In this document: in pieces, positions 8,788 through 19,686 of the stretch
Layout: each line of letters opens with the position of its first letter
Position numbering within the stretch: the first letter of the stretch is position 1
Assembly: GCF_902506095.1 (NCBI RefSeq)
Contig: NZ_LR733293.1
Location: 2,706,487-2,770,486, forward strand
Direction of reading: 5' to 3'
DNA from: Arthrobacter sp. 9AX
Lineage (GTDB): Bacteria; Actinomycetota; Actinomycetes; Actinomycetales; Micrococcaceae
DNA length: 64,000 nucleotides
Program-made: the position numbers and the translations under genes
Notes under the pieces: generated by a model
Told to the model about the DNA's origin: nothing
Databases searched by the model: none
The model's input: the letters and a program-made list of their open reading frames with translations, nothing else

Positions 8788-9144
8788 TCACCCCACCCCC
8801 TTGAGGTGCTCCACCAACGGTTCGCCGCCGCCGTCGTCTACTACGGCGATGACGTCCACCCGCCGCAGCGGCATCCGCAGCTCACGGTCGCGGCACCAGG
8901 CAGAGCCGAGCCGGTGCAGGCGGGCGAGCTTCTGCGGGCCCACGGCCTCAAAGGGGTGGCCGTAGTCCAGGGACCGGCGGGTCTTCACCTCGGCAATGAC
9001 CAGGGCATCGCCGTCCAGGGCCACGATGTCGATTTCGCCCTCGGTGCAGCGCCAGTTGCGCTCCACCACCAGCATTCCAAGGGACTCAAGATAGCCGGCG
9101 GCGAGGTCCTCGCCGCGGCGGCCCAACAGGTCTTTCGATTTCAT
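8788..9144 (-). CDS. yraN: YraN family (UPF0102) nuclease-fold protein
   Basis: This 118-residue protein has the restriction-endonuclease-like fold typical of UPF0102. The visible core is GRRGEDLAAGYL, then GEIDIVALDGDALVIAEVK and TRR, giving the E..D..E-x-K pattern of the fold. Biochemical function is not settled for the family. It is the first gene of the tight yraN-comM-dprA set, with the TGA stop touching the comM ATG. Confidence 0.92.
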   Translation of the reverse strand: MKSKDLLGRRGEDLAAGYLESLGMLVVERNWRCTEGEIDIVALDGDALVIAEVKTRRSLDYGHPFEAVGPQKLARLHRLGSAWCRDRELRMPLRRVDVIAVVDDGGGEPLVEHLKGVG

Positions 9145-9267
9145 TTCTACCTCCGCAACCAGCCTGCGGCCGCGGGGTTGCGGAGGTAAGGGAGCCCAAC
9201 CCGTATGTGCACAAATCAGCGGCCGACCGGAAATGTGGAGGACCAGTCGCCGGCAGCCCGCCAGGTA

Positions 9268-9594
9268 CTACTGGCCGAGGTCAACGTCCTTCGGCAGGGC
9301 CAGTTCCTCGTTGCGGGGCAGCTCTTCCACGTTGACGTCCTTGAAGGTCAGGACCCGGACACTCTTGACGAACCGCGCCGAGCGGTAGACGTCCCACACC
9401 CAGGCGTCCTGCAGGGTCAGGTCGAAGTAGACTTCGCCGTCAGCGCTGCGGGCCTGCAGGTCCACGTGGTTGGCCAGGTAGAAACGCCGTTCGGTCTCGA
9501 CAACGTAGCTGAACAATCCGACGACGTCGCGGTATTCACGATAGAGCTGCAGCTCCATGTCGGTTTCATAGTTTTCAAGATCCTCAGCACTCAT
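9268..9594 (-). CDS. DUF2469 family protein
   Basis: A 108-residue acidic protein matching DUF2469, an actinobacterial family of unknown function. I set the start at ATG 9594 (MSAEDLENYETDMELQLY) because that is where family similarity begins and a GGAAG site precedes it; 43 in-frame codons upstream look non-coding. The gene lies between rnhB and yraN, its usual place. There are no membrane segments and no catalytic motif I can name. Confidence 0.9.
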   Translation of the reverse strand: MSAEDLENYETDMELQLYREYRDVVGLFSYVVETERRFYLANHVDLQARSADGEVYFDLTLQDAWVWDVYRSARFVKSVRVLTFKDVNVEELPRNEELALPKDVDLGQ

Positions 9595-9682
9595 GCTTCC
9601 ATCTTGCACCATGTCCGGCGCAACTGGCGCCGCGGACCTGGCACGGAGCCGTGTTGGCCATGGACCCCGTCGCGGCCGCGGC

Positions 9683-10504
9683 TTAGTCCTGCACTGAGGG
9701 GGCGTCGTCCCTGTCCGCGTCATCGGGAACGATGTCCACTCCGCCGTCCAGCAGCTCCCCGCCGAGCAGGCGCCAGCTCACCCGGTGGTAAGGGGTTGGC
9801 CCCGCCGCACGAAGGACGTCCCGGTGCAGCACAGTGGCGTAGCCCTTGTTGATGTCCCATCCGAAGTCCGGGTATTCGGCATGCAGTTCCCGCATTTTCC
9901 GGTCACGCTCCACCTTGGCGATCACACTTGCTGCGGCCACGCTGAGGCACTGCATATCGGCTTTGACCTTGGTGTGCACCGGGGCATCGCACACGGCTTC
10001 GGGTACCGGCTCGTCAAACAGGGACAACTGTTCTGCAGGGGACAGCCAGTTGTGGCTGCCGTCCAGGAGCACCATGTCCGGGATCACGCCACCGGCAAGA
10101 ATCTCCTGCCATGCACGGGTCCCGGCCAGGCGCAGCGCGGCAATGATGCCCAGGGCGTCAATTTCCTCTGCTGACGCGTGGCCCACGGCAGATGCCACGC
10201 TCCACCGGCGGACCAGCGGGTCAAGCCGTTCCCGTTCAGCCGGGCTGAGGAGTTTGCTGTCCCGCACGCCGGCCAGTGGCCGCTGGCGCTCCAGGTCCAC
10301 GACGGCGATGCCCACGCTGACGGGTCCGGCAAGGGCGCCTCGGCCCACCTCGTCCACGCCGGCGACGAGGCGCACGCCCTGGGCCTTGAAGGTCCGTTCG
10401 TGCCGCAGGGTGGGAGCCTTCGCAGGACGGGCCACCTTGGCGGCACCGGTCCGCCCCTTTACCGTGCCGGCCACTGCAGGGCCGGCTTTGACTGCAGGGG
10501 TCAT
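9683..10504 (-). CDS. rnhB: Ribonuclease HII
   Basis: RNase HII removes RNA from RNA-DNA hybrids and single ribonucleotides from DNA. The 273-residue product carries the DEVGRG motif at 51-56, with further acidic residues at DSK in RDSKLL and LLDG. The first 35 residues are an Ala/Lys-rich extension not needed for the core, so the protein is longer than the usual 200-250 residues. No other ATG lies before the core. The ATG begins 2 nt after the lepB stop codon. Confidence 0.94.
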   Translation of the reverse strand: MTPAVKAGPAVAGTVKGRTGAAKVARPAKAPTLRHERTFKAQGVRLVAGVDEVGRGALAGPVSVGIAVVDLERQRPLAGVRDSKLLSPAERERLDPLVRRWSVASAVGHASAEEIDALGIIAALRLAGTRAWQEILAGGVIPDMVLLDGSHNWLSPAEQLSLFDEPVPEAVCDAPVHTKVKADMQCLSVAAASVIAKVERDRKMRELHAEYPDFGWDINKGYATVLHRDVLRAAGPTPYHRVSWRLLGGELLDGGVDIVPDDADRDDAPSVQD

Positions 10505-10506
10505 GG

Positions 10507-11331
10507 TCAGGGTGCCGCCGGGACAGTCCGGAACACGTCCGGGTAGTTGTCCAATGTTGTGATCCGGTTCAGCGGCCAGGCGATGACGGCGGCTTTGCCT
10601 TCGAGGTCGGCGATGTCGATGAAGCCGCCGTCGGCGTCCATGTGGGCGCGGGAGTCGGCGGAGTGGTTCCGGTTATCGCCCATCACCCACACCTTGCCTT
10701 CGGGGACAGTGACATCGAAGTTGCGGACCTGCGGGACCTCTGCCGCGTTGATGTATTTTTCGTCGATGGCGGTCCCGTTAATGGTCAGTTTACCGCCGGC
10801 GTCACAGCAGACCACATGGTCCCCCGGCAGCCCGATGACCCTTTTGACGAGGTGCTGCTCGGAGTTGTCCGGCAGGAGGCCAACGAACGTCAGGCCGTCC
10901 TGCACCCAGGTGAAGGGCCCCTCACTCTTCTCGGGTGCCGGGGGCAACCAGCCCTTGGTGTCGCGGAACACCACAACGTCGCCACGGCTCAGTGCGAAGG
11001 GTTCGGGCACCAGGAGGTTAACGAAGATCCGGTCGTCAACATCCAGCGTGTTGACCATGGATTCGGAGGGGATGAAGAACGCCCGGAACAGGAAGGTCTT
11101 GATCAGGAACGAGAGCACGACGGCGATGACCACCACTGTGGCGATCTCCTTCAACCAGGCGAGCACCTGGCTGCCGCCGGCCTTTTCCTCCGCGGCTTTG
11201 GCTTCGGCCCGGCTGCCTGCGGCCGGGGCAGGCGTTTCGGGACCCGCGGCTGCCTCCGGCACAGCGTTGGCCGGGGAATCCGGGGCGCCGTCCGGACGCG
11301 GCTCGGGGGTCCGCGGGTGGTTCTCGGGCAT
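10507..11331 (-). CDS. lepB: Signal peptidase I (proximal to rnhB)
   Basis: Type I signal peptidase cuts signal peptides from exported proteins at the outer face of the membrane. The 274-residue product has a Pro/Ala-rich cytoplasmic stretch (1-55), one membrane segment (about 62-85), catalytic Ser91 in FIPSESM and catalytic Lys163 in [10 protein letters not shown]. The closing box [13 protein letters not shown] is intact. It starts directly after the second signal peptidase gene, so the cell has two tandem paralogues. The long disordered N-terminus is the main difference between them. Confidence 0.94.
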   Translation of the reverse strand: MPENHPRTPEPRPDGAPDSPANAVPEAAAGPETPAPAAGSRAEAKAAEEKAGGSQVLAWLKEIATVVVIAVVLSFLIKTFLFRAFFIPSESMVNTLDVDDRIFVNLLVPEPFALSRGDVVVFRDTKGWLPPAPEKSEGPFTWVQDGLTFVGLLPDNSEQHLVKRVIGLPGDHVVCCDAGGKLTINGTAIDEKYINAAEVPQVRNFDVTVPEGKVWVMGDNRNHSADSRAHMDADGGFIDIADLEGKAAVIAWPLNRITTLDNYPDVFRTVPAAP

Positions 11332-12009
11332 CTACTGTCCGTTCTCTGTTGTGGGTCCTGCCGCTGCCGGCCGAGGTACTGCAGCAAATCTATCAAGCGG
11401 CCAGACGATCTGGACCGGCCTGCCGATCACCCTGTCCACTGGCACCATTCCCCCGCCCGGGGCGCCGAGCAGGCTCCGGGAGTCGGCGGACACGGAACGG
11501 TGGTCGCCCAGGAGCCACAAGCGCCCGGCCGGCACTTCGGCGCTGAACCTCTGGGTACTGGGCACATCGCCGGGAAACACGTAGGGTTCGTCCAGCGGCG
11601 CGCCGTTGACGGTGATTTTGCCACCGGAGTCGCAACAGACCACGGTGTCCCCGGGCAGACCGATGACGCGTTTTACGTACGTGGTGTCGCTGCCCGTGAG
11701 GCCGAGCCACTGGCTGATTCCCACGGCGGCATCCACAAACGGGCCTTTGCCGCTGTTGAGCGGCGCGAAGGTTCCCCGGCCGTCGAAGACCACGATGTCC
11801 CCGCGCCGGACGGGCCCCGCCTGGAAATCCGTGCGTGAGACGAGGATCCGGTCCCCGCCCTGGAGGACCGGTTCCATGGACTCGGACGGAATGTAATAGA
11901 CGTCGAGCCAGAGTGAGCGGACCAGGCCGCTGACCGCGACCGCCAGCACCAGGGCCAGGAACACAAAACGCCAGCCCGTTTTTGGGGGCTGGCGTTTTGT
12001 CTGGTCCAT
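11332..12009 (-). CDS. lepB: Signal peptidase I (proximal to rplS)
   Basis: Second type I signal peptidase of the tandem pair. Counting from the upstream ATG at 12036, catalytic Ser53 lies in YIPSESMEPVL and Lys122 in [11 protein letters not shown]; one membrane segment spans about residues 23-45. The GDHRSVSADSR box is intact. Two starts are possible: 12036 and 12009. I prefer 12009 because AGGA lies about 9 nt upstream of it. A 15-bp inverted repeat, terminator-like on this strand, falls inside the first codons, so the true start might even be the GTG after it (VFLALVLAV). Confidence 0.88.
   Translation of the reverse strand: MDQTKRQPPKTGWRFVFLALVLAVAVSGLVRSLWLDVYYIPSESMEPVLQGGDRILVSRTDFQAGPVRRGDIVVFDGRGTFAPLNSGKGPFVDAAVGISQWLGLTGSDTTYVKRVIGLPGDTVVCCDSGGKITVNGAPLDEPYVFPGDVPSTQRFSAEVPAGRLWLLGDHRSVSADSRSLLGAPGGGMVPVDRVIGRPVQIVWPLDRFAAVPRPAAAGPTTENGQ
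11963..12000 (-). terminator. Terminator-like hairpin inside the 5' end of lepB
   Basis: A 15-bp perfect inverted repeat (11963-11977 with 11986-12000) lies 94 nt past the rplS stop. Read on the minus strand it gives a G+C-rich stem followed by TTTTGTGTT. It would fit an intrinsic terminator or attenuator after rplS, yet it lies within the open lepB frame. Confidence 0.6.
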
Positions 12010-12093
12010 TAGTCCGTATCCTGGGCGCTGGTGCATGGCTCCGGCGCTGGCCGGTTACGGCTGCGGCCCTGCCTCGGTAGGTCCGTAAAGGAC

Positions 12094-12453
12094 TTACTTG
12101 GCGGTGCTGAAGTCGCGCTTTTCCTTGATCTTCGCAGCCTTACCGCGCAGTGCACGCATGTAGTAAAGCTTGGCGCGCCGGACGTCACCCTTGGTAACGA
12201 CCTCGATCTTTTCGATGATCGGGGAGTGTACCGGGAAGGTACGCTCCACGCCTACACCGAAGGAAACCTTGCGGACGGTGAAGGTCTCGCGGACGCCTTC
12301 GCCCTGGCGGCCCAGGACGAAGCCCTGGAATACCTGGACACGGGTGTTCTTGCCTTCGATGATGTTCACGTGAACCTTGAGGGTGTCACCCGCGCGGAAC
12401 GCCGGAACGTCGGTGCGCAGCGAGGCTGCATCTACGGAGTCGAGAATATGCAT
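12094..12453 (-). CDS. rplS: 50S ribosomal protein L19
   Basis: L19 sits at the 30S-50S interface. The 119-residue product begins [16 protein letters not shown] placed the start at ATG 12453 because AGGAG lies 8-9 nt upstream and the 12 codons before it are not L19-like. The RNA-binding segments [13 protein letters not shown] and [18 protein letters not shown] are typical. About 264 bp separate it from trmD upstream, more than elsewhere in this block, so the gap may hold its own promoter or a leader; I see only a weak GC hairpin there (12558-12586). Confidence 0.97.
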   Translation of the reverse strand: MHILDSVDAASLRTDVPAFRAGDTLKVHVNIIEGKNTRVQVFQGFVLGRQGEGVRETFTVRKVSFGVGVERTFPVHSPIIEKIEVVTKGDVRRAKLYYMRALRGKAAKIKEKRDFSTAK

Positions 12454-12717
12454 GATGTGCACTCCTGGTGAACGCCACAGGTCATTCACTTTGGGTCACG
12501 GCGGCCAAGCCCGGACGCTGTTGGGCGACCGGAGATTGCTGCCGAAAGTTTGGTGGTCCGGCCGCTTCACTGATTGACGTGGCCGGTTGCCTTAGCTGTT
12601 GGTTGCGCTCCCCCTGTGGCAGGTGCGGACCCAGCAGACACAAGGACTAATTTTGCCACAGTCCGCGGCGGACAGCCAATCCCGGGCAGCGTCGGCAGGC
12701 GGCGCAAGGGAAGCCGG

Positions 12718-13530
12718 TCAGTCCTGCTGCTCTTCCGGCCGCGCGGGGCGGGGCTGCAGGCGGCCGTTGACGACGACGTATCCCAGGTCCTGCAGGGCGG
12801 TGCGGTCGGCACGGGGCAGCTTTCCGGCGTCGAACGCTTCGAGCAGGTCGGGGCGGCGTTCCGCTGTCCGCCGGAACTGTTCGTGCCTGCGCCACTGGGC
12901 GATCTTTCCGTGGTTGCCGCTGAGCAGGACCGGCGGCACTTCCCGCTCGCGCCAGACGGAGGGCTTGGTGTAGACCGGGTACTCCAGCAGCCCGTCGGAG
13001 TGGGATTCCTCCACCAGCGACTCCGGGTTGCCCACCACGCCCGGCAGGAGCCTTCCAATAGCCTCAACCATGGCCAGGACCGCCACCTCGCCGCCGTTCA
13101 GGACATAATCCCCCAAGCTGACGGGTCGGACGGTGAAATGTTCATGGGCCCATTCGATGACCCGCTCGTCAATGCCCTCGTAGCGTCCGCAAGCGAAGGC
13201 GAGGTGCTTCTCTTCGGCCAATTCGTAGGCGAGGGCCTGGGTGAACCGCTCCCCCGCCGGCGACGGGACGATCAGGACGGGCTTGCCTGGGCCCTCCGGC
13301 CGTTTCTCCGCGATCGACGACAGGGCCTGCGCCCAGGGCTCGGCCTTCATCACCATGCCGGCACCGCCGCCGTAAGGCGTGTCATCGACCGTCCGGTGCC
13401 TGTCGGTGGTGAAGGCCCTGAGATCATGGACGTGCAGGTCCAGCAGCCCGTCCTGGCGGGCCTTTCCGATCAGGGAGAGTTCCAGGGGTGCCAGGTACTC
13501 GGGAAAGATGCTGACAACGTCGACCCGCAT
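12718..13530 (-). CDS. trmD: tRNA (guanine-N1-)-methyltransferase TrmD
   Basis: TrmD makes m1G37 in tRNAs that read CUN, CCN and CGG codons, which prevents frameshifts. The 270-residue product starts [13 protein letters not shown] and holds the trefoil-knot SAM site, visible as YEGIDERV and [11 protein letters not shown]. The segment [14 protein letters not shown] is a family hallmark. The ATG directly touches the rimM stop codon. A C-terminal Glu/Gln-rich tail of about ten residues is slightly longer than usual. Confidence 0.97.
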   Translation of the reverse strand: MRVDVVSIFPEYLAPLELSLIGKARQDGLLDLHVHDLRAFTTDRHRTVDDTPYGGGAGMVMKAEPWAQALSSIAEKRPEGPGKPVLIVPSPAGERFTQALAYELAEEKHLAFACGRYEGIDERVIEWAHEHFTVRPVSLGDYVLNGGEVAVLAMVEAIGRLLPGVVGNPESLVEESHSDGLLEYPVYTKPSVWREREVPPVLLSGNHGKIAQWRRHEQFRRTAERRPDLLEAFDAGKLPRADRTALQDLGYVVVNGRLQPRPARPEEQQD

Positions 13531-14076
13531 CTAGGCTTTGCTTTCCGGGCCGGCGCCGGCGTCCTGGTCCGAGTTCAGCTCGAACAGGCCGTCCGGCGGG
13601 GTGAGGAGCACAAACCCTTCCTCGATGTTGACCTCGGGCACGATCTGCTCAACGAAAGGAATGAGGATCTCCTCCCCGCCGGGGGTAGTGACCACCAGCA
13701 GGTCCTGGACGGGCATGGTGTTCAGCGCGGCGACCTTGCCCACTACCTGCGATCCCACCCGGGCCTCAAGCCCCACCAGCTCGTGCTCGTACCAGCCTTC
13801 GTCGTCATCTTCGTCCAGCTCTTCGGTCTCGATGAAGAGTTTCGCGCCACGGAGGGTTTCGGCGTCATTGCGGGTGGCGATCTCCTCGAAGCCCAGCAGG
13901 AGGATGTCCTTGTTCCAGCGGGCACTGCTGACGATCAGCGGGCCTGCGGAGGCCGGTTCGACCACAAATTCGGTGCCCGGCACAAACCGGTCCTCAGGTG
14001 CGTCGGTCAGGACCTGGACCGTTACTTCACCCCGGATGCCGTGGGGTTTTCCGATTCGTGCCACCTGAAGCTGCAT
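13531..14076 (-). CDS. rimM: 16S rRNA processing protein RimM
   Basis: RimM helps mature the 30S head and binds ribosomal protein S19. The 181-residue product starts MQLQVARIGKPHGIRGEV at ATG 14076, preceded by GAGGAA; the 32 upstream in-frame codons are not RimM-like. It has an N-terminal beta-barrel domain and a C-terminal PRC-barrel, with a short acidic insertion (DEDDDEG) between them. It ends where trmD begins. A long hairpin lies upstream, between it and khpA. Confidence 0.95.
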   Translation of the reverse strand: MQLQVARIGKPHGIRGEVTVQVLTDAPEDRFVPGTEFVVEPASAGPLIVSSARWNKDILLLGFEEIATRNDAETLRGAKLFIETEELDEDDDEGWYEHELVGLEARVGSQVVGKVAALNTMPVQDLLVVTTPGGEEILIPFVEQIVPEVNIEEGFVLLTPPDGLFELNSDQDAGAGPESKA

Positions 14077-14134
14077 GTGTTCCTCTGTTCCGATGTGTCT
14101 GTTCCGTGTGGAGCGCGGGTATCCGGTGAAAGCA

Positions 14135-14169
14135 CTCCGGCCCCTCCACCATGGGTGGAGGGGCCGGAG
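14135..14169. repeat. 16-bp inverted repeat between khpA and rimM
   Basis: A perfect 16-bp stem (14135-14150 with 14154-14169) has a 3-nt loop. It is very G+C-rich and has only a poor T-run on the minus strand. It could be a weak terminator, an RNA processing site, or a stabiliser within the rpsP-khpA-rimM-trmD transcript. Confidence 0.6.
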
Positions 14170-14191
14170 CAAAGCTGATGTAGCCGAGCGC

Positions 14192-14434
14192 TCAGCGGCG
14201 GCGGTCTGTGTCGACGACGTCGACCCTTACCGGCTCGCCCCCGGCCAGGGCTGCCACAACGGTGCGCAGTGCGCGTGCCGTGCGGCCCTGGCGGCCGATC
14301 ACCCTTCCGAGGTCGTCCTGGTGAACGCGCACCTCGAGGGTATCCCCGCGGCGGTTGCTCTTGGAGCTGACCTTGACGTCGTCCGGCGAATCAACGATTC
14401 CCCGGACCAGGTGTTCCAGCGCCTCTGCCAGCAA
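14192..14434 (-). CDS. khpA: KH-domain RNA-binding protein KhpA
   Basis: An 80-residue single KH-domain protein. The GXXG loop is visible as IGRQGRTARALRTV, in the helix-loop-helix that contacts RNA. In Gram-positive bacteria KhpA pairs with KhpB/EloR and influences cell elongation and division. It lies 1 nt after rpsP, as in most actinobacteria, so it is probably made with S16. The partner gene is not in the window. Confidence 0.93.
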   Translation of the reverse strand: MLAEALEHLVRGIVDSPDDVKVSSKSNRRGDTLEVRVHQDDLGRVIGRQGRTARALRTVVAALAGGEPVRVDVVDTDRRR

Positions 14435-14435
14435 T

Positions 14436-14852
14436 TTACTCAGCCTCGGTGGTCTCTGCTTCGGCCGGCGCCTCGGCTGCGTCAGACTTGGATGCCTTCT
14501 TGGTGATGGCTTCCGGGATGATCACAGAACCCTTTTCGGGAGCAACAAAGGCTGCCTTCTCGGACTTGGTCCGGAGGGTGCCTTCCTGGCCCGGCAGGCC
14601 CTTGAACTTCTGCCAGTCACCGGTGATCTTCAGGATCGCGGCAACCTGCTCGGACGGCTGGGCGCCGACGGACAGCCAGTACTGGGCACGCTCGGAGTTA
14701 ACCTCGATGTATGAGGGCTCTTCGGTGGGGTGGTACTTGCCGATTTCCTCGATGGCGCGGCCGTCACGCTTGGTGCGTGAGTCTGCAACGACGATGCGGT
14801 AGTACGGTGCGCGCATTTTGCCAAAGCGCTTAAGGCGAATCTTTACGGCCAC
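14436..14852 (-). CDS. rpsP: 30S ribosomal protein S16
   Basis: S16 is an early assembly protein of the 30S body. The 138-residue product starts at GTG 14852 ([18 protein letters not shown]), with AGGAG about 11 nt upstream; another GTG 12 nt earlier overlaps that site and is less likely. The core is about 85 residues. The rest is the Lys/Ala/Glu-rich tail usual in high-G+C actinobacteria. It leads the rpsP-khpA-rimM-trmD-rplS block; about 200 bp of non-coding sequence lie upstream and probably hold the promoter. Confidence 0.96.
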   Translation of the reverse strand: MAVKIRLKRFGKMRAPYYRIVVADSRTKRDGRAIEEIGKYHPTEEPSYIEVNSERAQYWLSVGAQPSEQVAAILKITGDWQKFKGLPGQEGTLRTKSEKAAFVAPEKGSVIIPEAITKKASKSDAAEAPAEAETTEAE

Positions 14853-15050
14853 TTTTGTGGTCACTCCTGTTTCAGAAAAGGGGGTGAACCCGGCGTTCTG
14901 CACCCGTGGGGCGGGCCGTACTTGCGGGCTCGAAGGACAGGATCCGGACGCGGAGAGAGGGGCCACGCAGATCGAGTACCTGTTTATTGTGCCAGATGAG
15001 CGCCCGGATTTCGACTTGACACCCCGCCCCGTGCCCGCGAGGCACGAAGC

Positions 15051-15491
15051 TCAGGAAGTCCAGACGTACAGGCCGCTGCGTTCAGAGTCGTCAATTCCGC
15101 CGGCGAGTTCCGCCAGCTGCCGCACGTAGGCCCGTGCCTGGGCGGAATCGAAGGGCATGTCCTCCTGGGCCGCCCATTGTTCGGCGACGTCGTCCAGGAC
15201 ATTGCCTTCCCCTTCGATCTCGTAGGTCAGCAGGTCCGCGAGCGCACGGACCATGGCCGGTGGGACCGCCAGGAGCGAGTCGCTGGCCACGTCCACCATA
15301 GTCAGCTCGTAGTCCGCCCCGCCGGCGTGCACGGCAGTGCCGGCAAGGTCACCGAGCTGCTCAACTTCGAAGTCGCTGATGTCCGGGATGCGCACCGCCT
15401 GGGCGGCGGGCTGGCCGCTGCCCTGGTCCAATACACCGGCGCGCTTCAATGCGCCTGCATGGTCGGCAACAAAGATCTCGGTGAAGCCCAT
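15051..15491 (-). CDS. Hypothetical protein
   Basis: A 146-residue acidic, soluble protein I do not recognise. The codon pattern is like its neighbours, and an ATG at 15491 (MGFTEIFVADH) has a GAGGG site upstream; an ATG 15 nt earlier is also possible. The sequence alternates predicted strands and helices with many Asp/Glu and no Cys. It lies between the VOC gene and rpsP. I infer only that it is a real cytoplasmic protein of a limited actinobacterial family. Confidence 0.7.
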   Translation of the reverse strand: MGFTEIFVADHAGALKRAGVLDQGSGQPAAQAVRIPDISDFEVEQLGDLAGTAVHAGGADYELTMVDVASDSLLAVPPAMVRALADLLTYEIEGEGNVLDDVAEQWAAQEDMPFDSAQARAYVRQLAELAGGIDDSERSGLYVWTS

Positions 15492-15611
15492 GGGAAGTGC
15501 CCTCATTCCGTCGACGGTACGGCCGCTCCTGCAAGCGGCGCCTGCCGCGCCGGCCGTTCGGCATCAGCCTAGTACACGGCCCGGCTTTCACACGGCGCCA
15601 CGTGGCCAGGT

Positions 15612-16487
15612 TCAGCGGACGGCGACCCGGATGTTGTTCCGCCACGGATCCTCGAACCGCAGTTCCGCACCCGTATGGTGGGCCGGCACCGAGGCGACCT
15701 TCAGCCGGTCTGCCAGCGCACCGACGTCGTCCCCCGACGGCACCTCGATGAGCACCTCACCCAGGCCCAACGTGTCCTTGCGGGGGCCGGCACCCCGGCT
15801 GTTCCAGACGTTCATCGCCATGTGGTGGTGGTACCCGCCCGCGGAGACAAACAATGCCTGCCCATGCCAGCCGGCGGTCTTTTCAAAGCCGAGGATTCCG
15901 ACATAGAAGTCGCGGGCAGACTGGACATCGCCCACCTGGAGGTGGACGTGCCCCACCCCCGCCACGGCTCCGCGCTGGCCTTCCAGGGATTCTTCGGTGA
16001 GGTGCTGCTCAAGGTACCTCTGCGGCGGCAGGGCGAGGCTGTCCATCACCACGTCGGTGCCGTTCCACGACCAGTTGCTCCGCGGGCGGTCCCAGTAGAG
16101 CTCAACACCGTTGCCTTCGGGATCGGTGAAGTAGAAGGCCTCGCTGACGAGGTGGTCCGCGCTGCCGGTGAACGAGCGCGGCTCGAACTGCGCGGCAGTG
16201 GCGATGGTGGCGGCGAGGTCTGTCTGGTTCTCAAACAGCAGTGCCGTATGGAAGAGTCCCGCTTCTCCCCTGCCGGGAAGATTCAGGCCGGGAGCCGGCG
16301 CGAGGTGGACCAGCGGCTTCCGGAGCCGGCCGAGGTAGAGCCCGCCGTCCTGTTCGGCAACAACGTCAAGCCCCAGGGCACGTTGGTAGTAATCGGTCAT
16401 GACCTTCATGTCGCCCACCTTGAGCATCACGGTGCCCATGGTGAGGTCGGCAGGAAGAAGATCCTGGGTGGCGGCTTCTGCAGTCAT
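15612..16487 (-). CDS. VOC-family protein with two glyoxalase/dioxygenase domains
   Basis: The 291-residue product has two vicinal-oxygen-chelate domains (about 18-130 and 165-285), the layout of extradiol ring-cleavage dioxygenases such as CatE. Candidate metal ligands are His in FHTALLF, Glu in GVELYWDRP, His in VGHVHLQVGD and the GYHHHMAMN segment. The substrate cannot be told from sequence; catechol-type compounds or a glyoxalase-like role are both possible. The start ATG 16487 has GGGAG 7 nt upstream. A perfect 12-bp palindrome lies 60 bp upstream, so the gene is probably regulated. Confidence 0.85.
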   Translation of the reverse strand: MTAEAATQDLLPADLTMGTVMLKVGDMKVMTDYYQRALGLDVVAEQDGGLYLGRLRKPLVHLAPAPGLNLPGRGEAGLFHTALLFENQTDLAATIATAAQFEPRSFTGSADHLVSEAFYFTDPEGNGVELYWDRPRSNWSWNGTDVVMDSLALPPQRYLEQHLTEESLEGQRGAVAGVGHVHLQVGDVQSARDFYVGILGFEKTAGWHGQALFVSAGGYHHHMAMNVWNSRGAGPRKDTLGLGEVLIEVPSGDDVGALADRLKVASVPAHHTGAELRFEDPWRNNIRVAVR

Positions 16488-16545
16488 TGAAAACTCCCGG
16501 TGCTGTGGCCCGTCGGGTTGGTGGGCCTGTCACTATTAAAATTAC

Positions 16546-16557
16546 TTGAAGCTTCAA
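16546..16557. promoter_or_regulatory. Palindromic operator candidate upstream of the VOC gene
   Basis: The perfect palindrome TTGAAGCTTCAA lies in an A+T-rich stretch between the VOC gene and the amidohydrolase. MarR-family regulators commonly bind TTGA-N4-TCAA type sites, so a MarR-type repressor is the first guess. No such regulator gene lies in the window. Confidence 0.5.
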
Positions 16558-16592
16558 TTTATTCCAAGTAGCAGTTTGGCGTTGTCCATCTC

Positions 16593-17675
16593 TCAGCGGA
16601 CGAGGCGGCCGCCGAGCACCACGTGGTCCAGATCCCGCACCGTCTCCGGTATCTGCCGCGGGTCCTCCCGGCACACCACGACGTCGGCCCGGGAGCCTTC
16701 CTCAACCCCCTCGGCGCCCAGCCACTTCCGTGCGCCCCAGCACGCGGCGTCGAGGGCCGCGGTCATCGGCAGGCCGGCATGATGGAGGGCCAGGATTTCA
16801 TCACCGATCCGTCCGTGCCTGATGACGCTGCCCGCGTCCGTGCCCGCGTAGATCCCTACCCCGGCTTCGAAGGCCTCCAGCACCCGCTCGGCGCGGCGTT
16901 CCCACAGCGCGCGCATATGTGCCGCGTACCGGGGGAACTTCGCGTCCGCCTGCGCGGCTATGTCAGGAAATGTGGCGATGTTGATGAGGGTGGGCACGAT
17001 GGGAACATCCTGTTCCACGAACCGCGGCAGGTGGCGCGGCAGCAGGCCGGTGGCGTGCTCGATGCAGTCGATGTCCGCGTCCAGCATCTGGTCAAGGGTT
17101 TCCTCGGCGAAGCAGTGCGCAGTGATCCGGGCACCTTCGTCGTGCACTGCCTGGACCGCGTCCCTGACGACGGCGGCAGGGAACGACGGCGCCAGGTCAC
17201 CGGCGTCGCGGTCGATCCAGTCCCCCACAAGTTTGACCCAGCCGTCGCCTTCGCGTGCTTGCTTCCGGACGGCTTCGACCAGCGCGTCGGGTTCCACCTC
17301 TTCGGCAAAGCCGCGAAGATAACGCCGTGTCCGGGCGACGTGTCTTCCGGCGCGGATCAGCAGCGGGGCGCCGCGGCTGCCCTGGAGGAAACGCGTATCC
17401 GCGGGCGAACCGGCATCCCTTGCCAGCAGCGTGCCGGCGGTCAGGTCCGTTCGTGCCTGTTCCTCCGCGGTGGCTTCATCCACGGCGCCTCCGGGGCCCA
17501 AGCCGATATGGCAGTGGGCGTCAACGAACCCCGGCAGCACCCAGCCCTCCAGGAACCTGTCCGGTTCCGCGGCCGGCCGGCGGAACGTCAGCCTGCCGTC
17601 CACGGACCATAGCCCGCGCTCCTCCGCGTCGGGGCCGGTCAGGACGGCGCCGTTGAACTGGATAATTTCTGCCAT
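16593..17675 (-). CDS. Amidohydrolase family protein
   Basis: A 360-residue metal-dependent hydrolase of the amidohydrolase superfamily. The metal-binding set is intact: HxH in VDAHCHIGLG, Lys in WVKLVGDW, His in ITAHCF, His in IEHATGLLP and Asp in AGTDAGS. The N- and C-terminal strands form the usual small beta-sandwich (QFNGAVLTGP and VVLGGRLVR). The substrate is unknown; imidazolonepropionase-like or prolidase-like enzymes are the closest in pattern. The ATG 17675 has AGAGG upstream. It diverges from thiC but shows no link to thiamine. Confidence 0.85.
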   Translation of the reverse strand: MAEIIQFNGAVLTGPDAEERGLWSVDGRLTFRRPAAEPDRFLEGWVLPGFVDAHCHIGLGPGGAVDEATAEEQARTDLTAGTLLARDAGSPADTRFLQGSRGAPLLIRAGRHVARTRRYLRGFAEEVEPDALVEAVRKQAREGDGWVKLVGDWIDRDAGDLAPSFPAAVVRDAVQAVHDEGARITAHCFAEETLDQMLDADIDCIEHATGLLPRHLPRFVEQDVPIVPTLINIATFPDIAAQADAKFPRYAAHMRALWERRAERVLEAFEAGVGIYAGTDAGSVIRHGRIGDEILALHHAGLPMTAALDAACWGARKWLGAEGVEEGSRADVVVCREDPRQIPETVRDLDHVVLGGRLVR

Positions 17676-17756
17676 GGTTTGCCTCTTTCCCGCCCCGACA
17701 GGCTAGCACCGCCGAATGTGACAGGGCCCCTACGGACAGCTGTGGTAGCTTCTTTG

Positions 17757-19682
<1,926 letters not shown>

Positions 19683-19686
19683 GACG

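Noticed and set aside
12574..14178. 534-codon open frame on the plus strand across trmD and rimM
   Set aside because: Antisense shadow; both minus-strand genes are well-known proteins with proper starts.
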